Source: Botryotinia globosa (Eukaryota > Ascomycota > Leotiomycetes > Helotiales > Sclerotiniaceae). From it: a stretch of 64,000 nt of DNA. Positions 25,160 through 37,700 of this stretch are shown piece by piece. The stretch lies in NCBI GenBank assembly GCA_014898425.1, contig RCSZ01000027.1, forward strand, positions 1-64,000. Reading direction: 5' to 3'. The position numbers and the translations under genes were made by a program. Position 1 is the stretch's first letter. Each line of letters starts with the position of its first letter. The notes under the pieces are model-generated. The model was given only the letters and a program-made list of their open reading frames with translations, did not search any database and had not been told where the DNA came from.

Positions 25160-26460
25160 TATTATATTGGGTTTTATTATTAATTTTATTTTTTTAATAA
25201 ATTCAAATTATGAAAATGAATTTCTTATTTCTATAATATATTTTCATATAATTTTTATAAATATTCCGATTATATTACTCTCAATCTTTATGTTTATAAT
25301 ATCTTTAATTTTTATATCTTCTATATTTATATCTATAAAATTTAATATATTTCCAATAATAATAGATTTATTAGATTTTATTCTCTATTAAATTATTAAC
25401 AAAACACTAGATATTTTTTTTCTCACCCCTATTATATAATATATAAAAAGTATAAAATTAGATTTTCTAAAATATTTTTTTACCTATTCAAATCGAATAA
25501 TAATAAATATTAAAATAAGGATAAAGAAACAAATAATAAAAGCCCTCAGGTTTTTATTAAATTTCTATTATTTCGTTATATATAACTATTACATTAAAAT
25601 TTAAAAATAATATTCAAAATGTATTACATATAATATATTACAAAATTACTATCAATTTATTAACTATATCTTATTATTCAATTTCTTTTATTTTTTTCTT
25701 CATTTATAAAATTTTTTAGATTATTTAATATAAAATTTTATTATCTATTTCTAATAATATATTAATATTTAATTATTATATTTCAAGTTTTAGAAAAAAT
25801 TTCTTTTTTGATACAAAAATCTTATATTCTAATTGGAAGATTTATATAGAAAAATCTAATAATCAAATAAATTCCTTTAAATAGTTTTATTAAATCAATA
25901 AGAATTTTGATTATTAATTTAAAAGATTATAGACTATAATTATTTAATCATTAATAAATTAATATAACAATAATATTAAAAAAAATTCTAGAATTTTAAA
26001 ATTAAAATTAAAATTAAAATTAATTTACTAATCATAAAAAATATATATAATAATAATAAAAAGATATTATTGATTTTAAATTTCCTTTTTCTTTATCAAA
26101 TCTTTTAGAATAATAATATTAAAGATTTAATTTTATTATAAAATTCTTTTATTATATTGATATAACAATGATTCTATAATATTATTTATATATTAATTCA
26201 AAAAGAGTTTTTATAAAGAATAAAGTATTATGAAAAGTTTAATATCAATTTTATAAATCTAATTCTAATAAGAATTTTATTAATATTGATTTTAAGATTT
26301 ATAAATTAATATTTGAGGTTTATAAAAAATATTGTTAGAAATTGGTATATTTAATGATAATATATAATATATTAATATTTAAAAGGTTATATTCTTATTT
26401 TTATTAAAACAAATAATTATAAAGAGAAAAAAGATAAATATAATTTTATAAAAAGAATGG
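25160..26460 (+). pseudogene. Antisense ORF relic, inverted chromovirus copy
   Basis: Counterpart of 19660-21010 and antisense to this element's pol. The open run at 25167-25391 contains FIINFIFLINSNYENEF and IIIDLLDFILY, and the stretch near 25810-25960 contains KIYIEKSNNQINSFK. RIP stops break the remainder. Function is unknown. Confidence 0.35.
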
Positions 26461-27129
26461 TTTATTATTAAATATTAAACAAATTCTATTATATTATAAT
26501 TTTCTTTTTTTTTTCGAATTTTATATTAATATTTTTTTTAAATATTTTTTTATTATTAAAATTACAAAGGATTTCCTATATGTTTTTTATTAATTAATAA
26601 TTTTTTTATTAAATCAAATATTGAAAGTTTTTTTCTTTTTTTTTATATTATAATTTGTTTCATTTTATATTCAAAATGATTATCTATTTCTTCTAATAAT
26701 AGTAGATTTATAATATTTAATTGTTTATATTATAATTTTAATAAGAATATATAAAAGATATTATAGATTTTATAGATTTTATAGATTTTATAGATTGATA
26801 GTAGTTTAAGTTTATATATTTAATTATTGGTTTTTATATTGATTATTAAAAAAAGATCTATAAATTTATTTAAAAACTTCTTTTTTGGTTAAATTTATTT
26901 AATATTTTAAATACTTAATATTACTTTATTTTTGATATTATATTAATATAAAATTATATTTTTTATTTCATTTGCTTTACGATTAATAGTTATTTGTTAT
27001 AGTTTTTTAAGTTTCTCTCTTTTTTTATTAAATGAAATGATTTATTTATATATAACTAAAATTCTTTTTATAATATTAATATTCTTATTAATATAATTGA
27101 AAATGAATAGGAATTTTTATATTATTTAA

Positions 27130-27175
27130 AAAGGAATAATATTTATAATATTATATTATATTATATTATATTATA
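27130..27175. repeat. (TATAT)n/(ATATT)n tract, short side of copy C
   Basis: About seven pentanucleotide units lie on this side of the Helitron-like insertion. The same microsatellite continues on the other side, where it is greatly expanded. Confidence 0.75.
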
Positions 27176-28103
27176 TTAGAAACCTGCAAGCCCCCAAACC
27201 CCTTGCTTTTTGAGAAAGTATTATATAATTATATTTATAATTATAAAAATCTAAAAAAGAAATTTTATTGAAAGCTTGCAGGCGAAGTCGATTTATCTTA
27301 TTATATTACTTTTTTATATTTTATTTTTATTTTTCATTTTCTTTTAAAAAAAAAAATCTTTAATTTTTTTTTATATTTTATATTTTTTTATATTTTTTTC
27401 ATTTTTTTTTTTTTTTTTTTTTTTTTTTTAGTGGATTACTTCACTTCGAATTATTAATTATATTATTGAATTACGAAAGCTATAATATTAAAATAATTTT
27501 TATTAATTTTAGACTTATTATATTCAATATAACCCTTTTTCAATTAATTATATAAATTCTAATTATATTTATACTAATTAAACTTCAATCTTTTAGAAAA
27601 CCTTTAGTTTTAAAGCTAACAATATAAAAAATATATTATTTAAAAGCCCTTAGTTTTTTATATATAATTATTACTTTTCTTTTTTTTTATTCAATTTATA
27701 TTAACTTGAATAAATTAATTTAAATAATTTTATTAAAAAAACCTAGAATTTTATATTATAAAATTTATATTATTTTAATTTCAACTTTTTATAAAACCCT
27801 TAGTTTTAAAACTAGCAATATAAAAAATATATTATTTGAAAACCCTTAGTTTTTTATATATAATTATCACTTTTTTTTTTTTCAATTTATATTAGTTTAA
27901 ATAAGCTAATTTAAATGGTTTCGTTGTAAAAGTCTAAACGCTATGGCTATAATGCTAAAAAGGTCGAGCCAATCAGATCGTTTGAATCCAGCCAATCAAA
28001 TCGCTTGAATCGGGTCTCACTAAGCAAGATTCTCTTTTTTTTATGTCTATATACACCTTCAGCCTTCGCAGGCAACAAGAATATTAAGGAGGTAAATCTC
28101 CAA
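27176..28103 (-). mobile_element. Helitron-like non-autonomous element, copy C (inverted)
   Basis: Read on the minus strand it starts TTGGAGATTTACCTCC and ends GCAGGTTTCTAA. The 3' CTAA is still CTRR, and the hairpin's C-rich arm is RIP-mutated. The flanks are again A and T. The plus-strand chromovirus has the empty site, a short (TATAA)n run near 18985-19010. The internal duplication and A-rich tract match copies A and B. Its last 45 codons on the plus strand (27430-27558) end at the same stop as in the other copies, but the frame upstream is broken. Confidence 0.63.
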
Positions 28104-28276
28104 TTATATTATATTATATTATATTATATTATATTATATTATATTATATTATATTATATTATATTATATTATATTATATTATATTATATTATATTATATT
28201 ATATTATATTATATTATATTATATTATATTATATTATATTATATTATATTATATTATATTATATTATATTATATAT
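28104..28276. repeat. Expanded (ATATT)n microsatellite
   Basis: About 34 near-perfect ATATT units abut the 5' end of Helitron-like copy C. The empty site in the other chromovirus has only four or five units, so the tract expanded on one side after or during insertion. Confidence 0.9.
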
Positions 28277-29369
28277 AAATTCTATAAATAATAATAATAA
28301 TATCTAATTGTTTTAATAATAATTAGTATAATAGCTAATATAATAAATTAAATTCTGATTTTGTCTTTCTATTTATCTATTAATTTATAAATAGAATATT
28401 ATTAAAAACTTATATTATATTTTTAAATAAAATAAGAAACTATTTTAGAATTTGCTTACAAATTATAATCCTTTATTTGAAATAATATCTTTTAAAACTT
28501 TAAAGTCTTTAAATATCTCTCATATTAATATTTATATTAATTCTAATAATATAATCGATTTAATTACAAAAATATATCGAGCAAATTTTATAAATCTATT
28601 TATAATTATTAGAATTATATTATAAATATATTTATTTAACTTGGATAAAAGTAAATTTATAACAAAATCTATAATTTTTTTTTCAAGATTTATAGAATAT
28701 AAAAAGAATTTGTAATTTATTATATGATTTATACCTTTTAATAATAATTCATTAATATATTATATATATCTAAATATAACTTTTATTATCTTTTTTTATT
28801 AAAAATCAAAAGTATTTTGATTTTAAAATTTCAAATATTTTTATAACATTTTAATATTTATCTATAAAAATATTATAATAAACTTTCAGAATTTCTACTC
28901 TTAAAACAAAATCTAATAATGTATAAATATTTCTATTATATATAAGAAATTTATTAATACTTATTTATCAAAATAAAACAATTCTAATGAAATATAATCT
29001 TTGATTTAAATACTTTTTATTTTTTATAAAATTATTATTTTATTAGAATTATAATAAAGTAGATTTTATTATCTCAAATATTAATTTGATTATTGTTTTG
29101 TTTTCAATTAAAATATAAATTATTTGATAAAGTATTGATTATTTATAATCAATTTCAATTAATAAATGCAATTATTTATAAAATAATAAACTATATCTCT
29201 TCTTTTATAAAAGATTTATAATATTATATAAAGATTTTATTTTCTTAATAAAAATACTTTGAAATAGTTCTATTATTATTAATCTATTTTTCAATTTATT
29301 TTGAAATATAGATAATATATTATTAATACTTTTTATATTTATTATATAATCTAAATAATATAATAGTTT

Positions 29370-30034
29370 CCTAACATACAGGATTTAAAACATGGTTCAT
29401 AACTAGAAGCTGATTGGTCGAGAAAAAGTACGGATGCCCCGTACAGCGAACATCAAAAGTTAGGAAATAGGTTGGAGTAGATCTTAATTAGTATAATGGC
29501 TACAAACAATATATAAAATATAATTGATTGATATTTTTATATTCTTTGAATTGATAGCTTTCAAATGATATTATTTTTATATCAAAAAAAGGAATTGTTA
29601 TCAATATATCAATTGTTTAATTGATTTTATAATAAAAAGTTCGAAAAAAGTTCGATAAAAAATCGCTAACACAATTCTGATTGGTTCAGATTCGATTCGG
29701 AAAACTTTAGATTCCTAATATACAGGATTTAAAATACAATTTATAATTGAAAATTGATTGGTTTAGAAAATATATAAAGTTTGTACAGCGAATATCAAAA
29801 TCCTAATTTAGATTAGATATTATTATTAATAAATATAATAGTTATAAATGATTTATAAAATATAATTAATTGATATTTTTATATTCTTTGAATTAATAGC
29901 TTTTAAATAATATTATTTTTATATAAAAAAAAAGAATTGTTATTAATATATTAATTGTTTAATTAATTTTGTAATAAAAAGTTCGATAAAAAGTTATTAA
30001 TACAATTCTGATTGGTTCAGATTTGATTAGTAAT
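29370..30034. repeat. Two tandem copies of a 344-base unit
   Basis: Unit 1 begins CCTAACATACAGGATTT at 29370 and unit 2 begins CCTAATATACAGGATTT at 29714. Both carry CTGATTGG motifs and GTACAGCGAA. Unit 2 is more RIP-mutated. They form the left part of an insertion absent from the plus-strand chromovirus. Confidence 0.75.
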
Positions 30035-30074
30035 AAGAGAGATAAGAGAAGAGATTAAAAAGAAAAGGGAAGGG

Positions 30075-30215
30075 ATTAGATTTATTAGATTTATTAGATT
30101 TATTAGATTTATTAGATTTATTAGATTTATTAGATTTATTAGATTTATTAGATTTATTAGATTTATTAGATTTATTAGATTTATTAGATTTATTAGATTT
30201 ATTAGATTTATTAGA
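30075..30215. repeat. (TTTATTAGA)n 9-base minisatellite
   Basis: About 15 near-perfect 9-base units, followed by degenerate AGAAATTAGAAAGAT units to about 30295 and AAAGAATTAG units at 30440-30550. Confidence 0.9.
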
Positions 30216-30619
30216 GAAAAAAAGAATAGAAAAATAGAAATTAGAAAGATAGAAATTAGAAAGATAGAAATTAGAAAGATAGAAATTAGAAAAATAATTA
30301 AAAAGAGAATTAAAAAGAGAATTAAAAAAGAAATAAAAAGAAATAAAAATAAAAAAAATAAAAAAAATAAATAGAAAAAAAATAAAAGGAAAGAATCAAG
30401 AAAAGAAGAATTTAAAAAATAATTAAAAAGAAAAATAAAGAAAAAATTAGAAAAAATTAGAAAAAGAATTAGAAAAAGAATTAGAAAAAGAATTAGAAAA
30501 AGAATTAGAAAAGAATTAGAAAAGAATTAGAAAAAGAATTAGAAAAGAATTATAAGATTTTGAGGTTTATTTATATCTTTAATATTTTTATATAAGCTAA
30601 AAGCTAGAGGTTAATAAAG

Positions 30620-30825
<206 letters not shown>

Positions 30826-30837
30826 ATATAAAAATAT

Positions 30838-30933
30838 AAACGTAGGTCCTGAGGGGCGTGAAAAATAACTACGGAGAGCGTTAGCGAGCCCGTTGTTATT
30901 TTTAGCCCCGAAGGGCCGAAAAAAGCTCGTATT
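30838..30933. repeat. GC-rich long hairpin at the end of the composite insertion
   Basis: An imperfect inverted repeat with arms of about 30 bases: GAGGGGCGTG then AAAAATAACTACGG on the left, CCCGTTGTTATTTTT then AGCCCCGAAGGG on the right, with a loop of about 15 bases. It stands out as the only GC-rich DNA for kilobases and looks like a functional terminus of the insertion. Confidence 0.7.
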
Positions 30934-32321
30934 TACAGGATTTAGCTTTTCTATTTTATATTTTATTTTGAAATTGTATACTATTAGGATTTTAGTTTAT
31001 CTAGTTTATTGATTATTTAGGCTTTTTTTTATTATAAAGTATTGAAGTATATTATAATTCATTATAATTATAATAATAGATTAATTGTTTATTATATAAT
31101 AATATTATTTTATAAAAAGAATATATATAATTAATAATTTTTAATTATAAATAAAATATTATTATTCTATTAAAGTTAGCTTTTTTGAATAAAATACAAT
31201 AGGGTATTATTATTAGATTAGTGTTTCTATAAAATTTTTAAAAAATAATTAAAATAGTATATAATTTAATATAAATATTGATATATTGATTTCGAATATT
31301 ATATAAAATAACAGATTGAAGTATTGAAGAATAGAAATCAAAATAAAAATCTTTTTCAATATTTTAAATACTTTTTGAGTTTTGTTTATTTATTTAAATA
31401 CTATTACTATTCTTTTTTTCTCAATATTTTTTATTAATATAATTATATTAGAATCTATTGCTAAATAGACTCTAATAAATTGATAAGAAAAGTTTATAAA
31501 ATCAAAAAATATTTATATATTTTTTAAATTATTTAGTATAAATTACTTTATGATAATCTGAATTCAGTTAGATTTTATTATTATATTTGTAATTAAAATA
31601 ATAAAATCTAAAAATTCGATTTTATTAATATAAAAGATATAATTCTTAAGTTTTATATCAAACTTATATTCAAAAAGTCTTATAAAAATCCTTTAAACAT
31701 TTATTATATATATATTTTGATTTTTAAAATATATAAAAACATTGTTAAGATATATTATATAAATATTATTTGTTAGATCTATTAATATTTAATTTATATA
31801 TATTTAAAATATAATTAAAATATTGGTTAAATTAAAAGGTATTATTTTATATTTGTATTAATTATACTATATATAAAATATTATCTTCTATTTATTTTTT
31901 ACTCAAATAAAAATATAATGATATATATTTTTTAGATTTAATTTGATGAATATAATGTTTTGTTTAAAATAATTTAAGAATTTGTTAATAAAAAGTAAAA
32001 GGATTCTATTCTTTTTTGTAATTTGATTTAATTCTTTATAATCAATGTATAATTAATAATCTTTTTTTTCTTAAGAATAAATATGATTGAGGCTTTTATA
32101 AAATTATTAAATTATTTTATTTATTCTTTTTTTTGATATTCATTTAAATATTCTTGTAATATTATAAATTCTTATTCTAATAGAGTATAAATTAAATTTT
32201 AAGAAAATATTAAATCAAATTTCAAATTAATATAATATTCTATTAAATAATAATCAAATAAAAGATTATTTTTATTTTTTAAAAAAATATTTTTGTATTT
32301 ATTAAATTCTTTAGAGATAAT

Positions 32322-32447
32322 TGTTAGGATATATATAGTAGTAAACTATTAGGTTCAATCCCTAATACTATGCCTTTTGGTCAGATTGTATATGTGGTGT
32401 AGTAATAAAGCTTACGATTTCTATTGATTGTTTTTGTATATGTGATA
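32322..32447 (+). repeat. 5' terminal repeat of the TRIM
   Basis: 126 bases, starting TGTTAGGATATATATAG. It contains GGTTCAATCCC. It is followed directly by TATTAGGGATTAAACC, which is complementary to part of the repeat itself and sits where a primer-binding site would be expected. Confidence 0.82.
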
Positions 32448-32722
32448 GAATATTAGGGATTAAACCAAATAAAAATTATTCTGGGATCTTTAATTTGGAT
32501 TTGTTTGATTAGAAATAGATTTTTTTAATAAAAAGTGGGTTAAAAATAAGAATATATTTATTTAATAATTGGATATTCTAAATTCATTAATAATTGCTTT
32601 TAATAATAAGGATATTAAATAATATAATTATAATATTATATATTATATAATTAACTATATAAATAAATATTTTTTATAATTATTAGCCTTTTCAAAACGA
32701 AAAGAATAAAAGAGGGGAGTTT

Positions 32723-32850
32723 TGTTAGAATATATATATAATAATAAGCTATTAGGTTCAATTCCTGATATTGTGCTTTTTGATCAGATTGTGTGTATAG
32801 CGTAGTGGTAAAGCTTACGACTTCTACTGGTTGTTTCCGTGCACGTAATA
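32723..32850 (+). repeat. 3' terminal repeat of the TRIM
   Basis: 128 bases and less RIP-mutated than its partner: CGTAGTGGTAAAGCTTACG and CCGTGCACG are preserved. Ends TAATA, then target duplication ATAAT. Confidence 0.82.
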
Positions 32851-34668
32851 ATAATGAATAAAGTAAATATAAATATTAAATAACTATTTTTGTTTTTTTT
32901 AAAGTATTCCCTTATCTTCTAAGAATATTATAAAAACTTAAACTTTATTCTTGATTTCTTTATAAAACTCTTTTATCAAAATTATCTTTAGATTATCAAT
33001 TTAGAATTGATATCAAAGTAATATCGATTTTTAATCAATATTAGAATTAACTTTTTATAATTAAAGAAAATCTAGAATTATATTTATTTAAAATAAATTT
33101 AATACTATTAATATGAATTTATAAATATAGATTCTTTATTTTCCTTAAATGTTTTTTATTTCAATAAAAAAGATATAGTTTTTATATAATATTATAATAA
33201 TAATACTTGTGAATATAAATAGGATTTCTTTTTGAAAAGGTTTTTAATTCTATTTAACATATTTGTTTTATTAAATAATATTAGTTTGTATTTTTGAGTT
33301 GATAAAGTATTAGAATATTATTAATTTGTTTTCTATATTGAATATTACTATAATTGTGAATATTATTCATTCTTTTTTTTTGAAAATCTAATATTAATAA
33401 AATACTCATTATTATAATTGGATTTAAATATTTTTTGTATAAATAGATTTAAAAGATTTGTTGTTTTTTAAGTAATCAATTTCATTATAATTATTATTAT
33501 AATATCTATATATTCAAAATCTCTAGCAATTGATAATGTAATATCCTTTTTATTGATATTAGAAATATTAGACTATCTATATACAATTTATATATAATAA
33601 ATAAATAGAATATTTATTAATTTTATTCAAAATATATTATAAAAATTGATTTGATTTTTAGTTTTTATTATTTATAGTTATAGATTTATTAATTCTTTAA
33701 TAAAAATATCTATAAAAGTTTTCATTTTGAATTAGAAATTGATTATACTTTTGAATATAATACAACTCTTCTATTTCTATTTTTCGATATAATTTATTTA
33801 TATTTTCTAATCTATAAACTTGTTTTATAAACTCACTATACATTTTAGATTGTTATAAGGATTTTATTATTCTTTATACTATTCTAAATAAAAGCCTTAA
33901 TAAAAACCTTTTTTTTAAATACTATTCGCTTTTAATTTAATATTCTTCTTTAATTTTTCTAAATAAATAACAAATACATTTACTATTTCACCCTTTTTTA
34001 TTTTATATATATCATTTTCTGAATTAACAATCGCTATTAGGATTCTTTATTTATAATTATATTATATATATATTCTTTGAAATCCTTTTAATTTATTTAT
34101 TCATCAACTAACTTGCTTTTATAATAATATTATATTATTAAAAATTGTTTTTCAAAATATTAAATAATATCCTTTATTAAATCGAAATATAATCTTTATT
34201 TGAAAGAAAAAGTCTTTTATATTTCTAATATCTTTTTCTTTATATTATTTTAATCTTTATAATTTCAAAGGTTTTCTTAAAAAGGAAATAAAATTCTAAC
34301 GAATTATATTCAATACAAATACTAGATTATTATAATTAATTAAAGTAAATATATATAAAATATTATTTATAATTATTTTATAAATCTTTTTTATAATTAT
34401 TATATCCTTTTATATTTCTTAAAATTATTAGACTATAATTATATTTATTTTTATTAAATAATCGCAATAGAATTACCTATATATTAATATTAATATTTTA
34501 TAAAAATTAATTAACCTTTTTATTTAATTAGAACAAAATTATATTATACAATTTCATATTTATAATATCATCAAGAGTTCTTTTTATAGAGATTATAATA
34601 ATATTAATAATTGATCAATAAATAAAGTTTAAAATTAACAAATTACTCTAAATAAAAATAAAAAGAAT

Positions 34669-34954
34669 TATTAAATTAAATAATAATAATAAATCAATTT
34701 AGATATATTTTTATATAAAGACTTTTCATTACTTTTTTTAAACTATAAAAAGCATACAATTTATAGGGAGTGGATTGATTTCGATATAAGAATCCGAAAT
34801 AAGAAATTAGATCTTCAGAATATTCAGAAAAGAAAAGGGTTCGCGGAATATTCAGAACAGAAAGGGGTCTGAGGAAGGGGTCCGTGATACGAAGTGGGCC
34901 CGAGGGCCTCCCACCACGTGGTCTCACGTGACTTATAACCTTGTAACCTTAACA
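34669..34954 (-). repeat. 5' LTR of the inverted chromovirus
   Basis: On the minus strand it starts TGTTAAGGTTACAAGG. The outer 130 bases are well preserved (CACGTGG, GGGCCCACTTCGTATC) and RIP-type change increases inward. It includes GAATATTC repeat units like the 3' LTR. Confidence 0.88.
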
Positions 34955-35230
34955 ATTATAATATCAATCTCATGAAAACTAACTATTTTTAATAAGATTT
35001 ATATATATTTGCTTTCTAGTAATATTAAATAAGAAATATAATTCCATTTATAAAACTATTGTTTTTCTTTATTTTATACCAATTCTATATTATATAAAAA
35101 TCTCGATCTTCTTTTATTTATATTCTGAATATTATAAATATAGAGTCTATTTAATAATAATAATAAAGCTTGATTAACTACCTTATTATATAATATGTTT
35201 ATCAATTGATATTTAAACTATAAGAATTTA
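34955..35230. repeat. AT-rich host DNA between the chromovirus and the solo LTR
   Basis: Short AT-rich stretch. It begins with target duplication ATTAT and ends with ATTTA, the left target duplication of the solo LTR. No gene. Confidence 0.6.
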
Positions 35231-35488
35231 TATCAAGGTCACAAGGTTATAAAGCACGTGAGGCCACATGGTGGGAGGCCCTCAGGCCCACTTCGTATCC
35301 CGGACCCCTTCCTCAGACCCCTTTCTTTTCCGAAAGATTTCGGAGATCTAATCTCTTACCTCAAGCCCTCGTATTGAAGGCAACCCGCTTCCTATAAATT
35401 ATATGCCTTTCATAGTTTAAAAGAAGTAATGAAAAGTCTTTGTACAAAATATACCTAAGTTGATTCATTACTATTATCTACTCTAACA
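35231..35488 (+). mobile_element. Solo LTR of the chromovirus family
   Basis: 258 bases from TATCAAGGTCACAAGG to CTACTCTAACA, with a perfect 5-base target duplication ATTTA on both sides (35226-35230 and 35489-35493). It is the least mutated LTR in the window and so approximates the family consensus. No internal sequence adjoins it, so it arose by LTR-LTR recombination after insertion. Confidence 0.92.
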
Positions 35489-36625
35489 ATTTATATCAAA
35501 AAATTAATACTTCGAATATAATTTAACAATAAATCCATTTATAAAGAAATATATTAACATATAAAAAAAATTCTTTTCTATCCTTATTCTTTTTATATTT
35601 CTAATAAATATTAGTCTTAAATTCAATATTAAATCGATATCTATATATAAATAAATCTCATTCATTGTAAATAAGATATTACAAAAATATTTATAAATTC
35701 AAAAGCTCTTTATTTTTCAATATTTATATATATAAAGCCATTTATTTTATAATTGATTCTATTATTTTAATAGAAAAATAAAGATTGAATTAATTAAATA
35801 CATTATAATATCAAGTGTTGACCTATAAAATAAAGCTATTGAAATTTATATGTTTTATAGATTCAAATTGAATTTCTATATTTAAAGTGAAAGATATAGC
35901 TAAGCATAATATTTCTATATTAATAGAATAGAAATCTATATCATTTTAGACTATATTAATGAAATTATTATATATAGTATGTTTTTTGATTTCTTTATCT
36001 TTAATATTATCTATAAGGTTATTGATAATCCTACTCTATATATAGACTATACTAATCATTATATTATTTTATATAATAATACTTTAGAAGATAATTTACA
36101 ATAATAATAAACTAATATCAATTTAAAGTAGATTTATATAATTAATATAATATTCCTTTATAAATCTTATACTATTTAATTATAATAATAACAAAGCTTT
36201 TATTTTTAATAAAATATTGAATCTATTGAAAATTAATTTTGTTTTCCAAATACTGAAAAATTAAAAAGATTTCTAATAATTAGTTTATATTTCATTATAA
36301 GATTTAACTATTAAAGTTAAATTGCTATTTCTAAATAATATAATATCTTTTAATTCTACACTTAGAACTTTTTATCTTAAAACTTTACAAGAGAAAGTTT
36401 TATGTCTATTACTAGACTTTAGAGCTTTTTCTTAATATTCATTTTCTTAATTCAATAATATATAGAATTAATATTCAAGAATTCTTATACTAATACTTAA
36501 TTTATTAATAACTGTTCAAACTCGTAATTATTTATTACAAAATAAATATAATTTTAAAGAATAATTTTAAAATTCTTAAATTTAAAATAATTTGTGGAAT
36601 TGAATAATTGTTTATTATAATATAT
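35489..36625. repeat. AT-rich RIP-degraded DNA to the isochore edge
   Basis: No open frame or terminal repeat can be supported. Composition becomes ordinary abruptly at about 36690. Confidence 0.5.
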
Positions 36626-36629
36626 ATAG

Positions 36630-37700
36630 TCAAATTAAAATTATTTTCAATATATGTATTTGATATAATATAGATAATAAATAGACAAATCTCACGGGCT
36701 GAAGCCAATGATACAATGGGGAATGAAGTCTATAGCTCAGGCGTCTGCATTTCAGAGGTTCTTTTGTAGAAATATTTCTTGGCTCAATCCAACGACAGAC
36801 TCCTAGTATCATCCATGTGTATTCAAGACACCGTGAAGCTAAGTCCCGCACAGTTGGCTTAGAGAACAATCTTTACTCCAATGATGGAAAATACAATTCC
36901 ACGGAACAAAAAACGTGTGGTGCAACATCACGGGGGGGAAGGCTATACAAGGAATGATTCAGGAGATGACTGAGAGTGTTCTATTCGCGGTTGTGGGTGA
37001 TGCTTTGGCAGAACTTGTTGCCAAATTTTTGAGAATATTAGTAAGTAACCACAAATTGATGTTGCTTGCTCAGGAAGATCCATTAGAAGTTGGTGTTTAA
37101 TTTATAAATTTGAATAGATCATCGATTCATACTATTAAAGTTTGATGATCCTAGTAACCTTCTCGGTTTTTTATACAATCTTCCCTGAATCTCAAATGTT
37201 ATCGATGGATGGTGGTGACTTCCCGACCGAATCATTCCTCGAAAGTGTCGATAACATGTTGAAACGTCTACGTTCGTTTTCACTCCAAGGTATTCTACTA
37301 TCACACTTCTCGTCAGTATCCTCCCACAATTGGTGGAACCTAAGAATTTAATCACCTTCGTAGTCAAGCGCGATCTCTTGAATTTCATATAACAAGTTAT
37401 TTGGACATTCATGGAAGCTATTAATAGATAATTCGATGCCTCGAGAAGGCTATCCGGATGAAAAATGCACTCTCCATCATTTGGGAGAAGGGATATATGA
37501 AATCCTTCAGTCTGTAGTACTTTTAAACTGCTTAATCTTTGGATCCTCCCAGAACACAGTCTTTATCAACAGCTTGGAGATCCTCCTCGCATTTTTGGAG
37601 TTCGAATACAGTGTAGTCTTTAGAAAGATATCATTAACTGGCAAGGAAAGGATTGAGTCTAACGCAGGTAGCCACGATGTGATTTAGTAATCAATTATGC
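36630..37700 (+). pseudogene. Decayed coding region, unknown function
   Basis: Several plus-strand frames look like exon remnants. 36915-37020 reads WCNITGGKAIQGMIQEMTES and ends at a GTAAGT donor-like site (37040). 37190-37290 reads DFPTESFLESVDNMLKRLRS and is followed by GTATTC. 37330-37395 reads LVEPKNLITFVVKRDLLNFI and stops. 37436-37687 is an 83-codon frame. Spacing and frame changes suggest a multi-exon gene that has decayed, or one I cannot splice. I do not recognise the family. Confidence 0.3.

Larger units (their letters stand above)
32322..32850 (+). mobile_element. TRIM (529-base miniature LTR retrotransposon), nested in the chromovirus
   Basis: Two direct terminal repeats (32322-32447 and 32723-32850) begin TGTTAG and end TGATA/TAATA. 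They flank a 275-base interior that ends in a polypurine tract, AAAGAATAAAAGAGGGGAG (32701-32719), just before the 3' repeat. Target duplication ATAAT is perfect (32317-32321 and 32851-32855), and the plus-strand chromovirus lacks the insertion. There is no coding capacity. Repeat-to-repeat differences are mostly C/T and A/G transitions, as RIP would give. Each terminal repeat holds a tRNA-like B-box (GGTTCAATTCC, 32755-32765) and A-box (TAGCGTAGTGG, 32798-32808 in the 3' copy), in the order B then A. An autonomous partner cannot be named. Confidence 0.82.

Noticed and set aside
28005..28307. 100-codon frame with a signal-peptide-like start and YYIIL repeats
   Set aside because: It reads across the Helitron-like end into the (ATATT)n tract; the repeat alone generates the peptide.
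32322..32850. A functional tRNA gene
   Set aside because: The B-box precedes the A-box and no cloverleaf can be drawn across either terminal repeat; the LTR structure explains the duplication.
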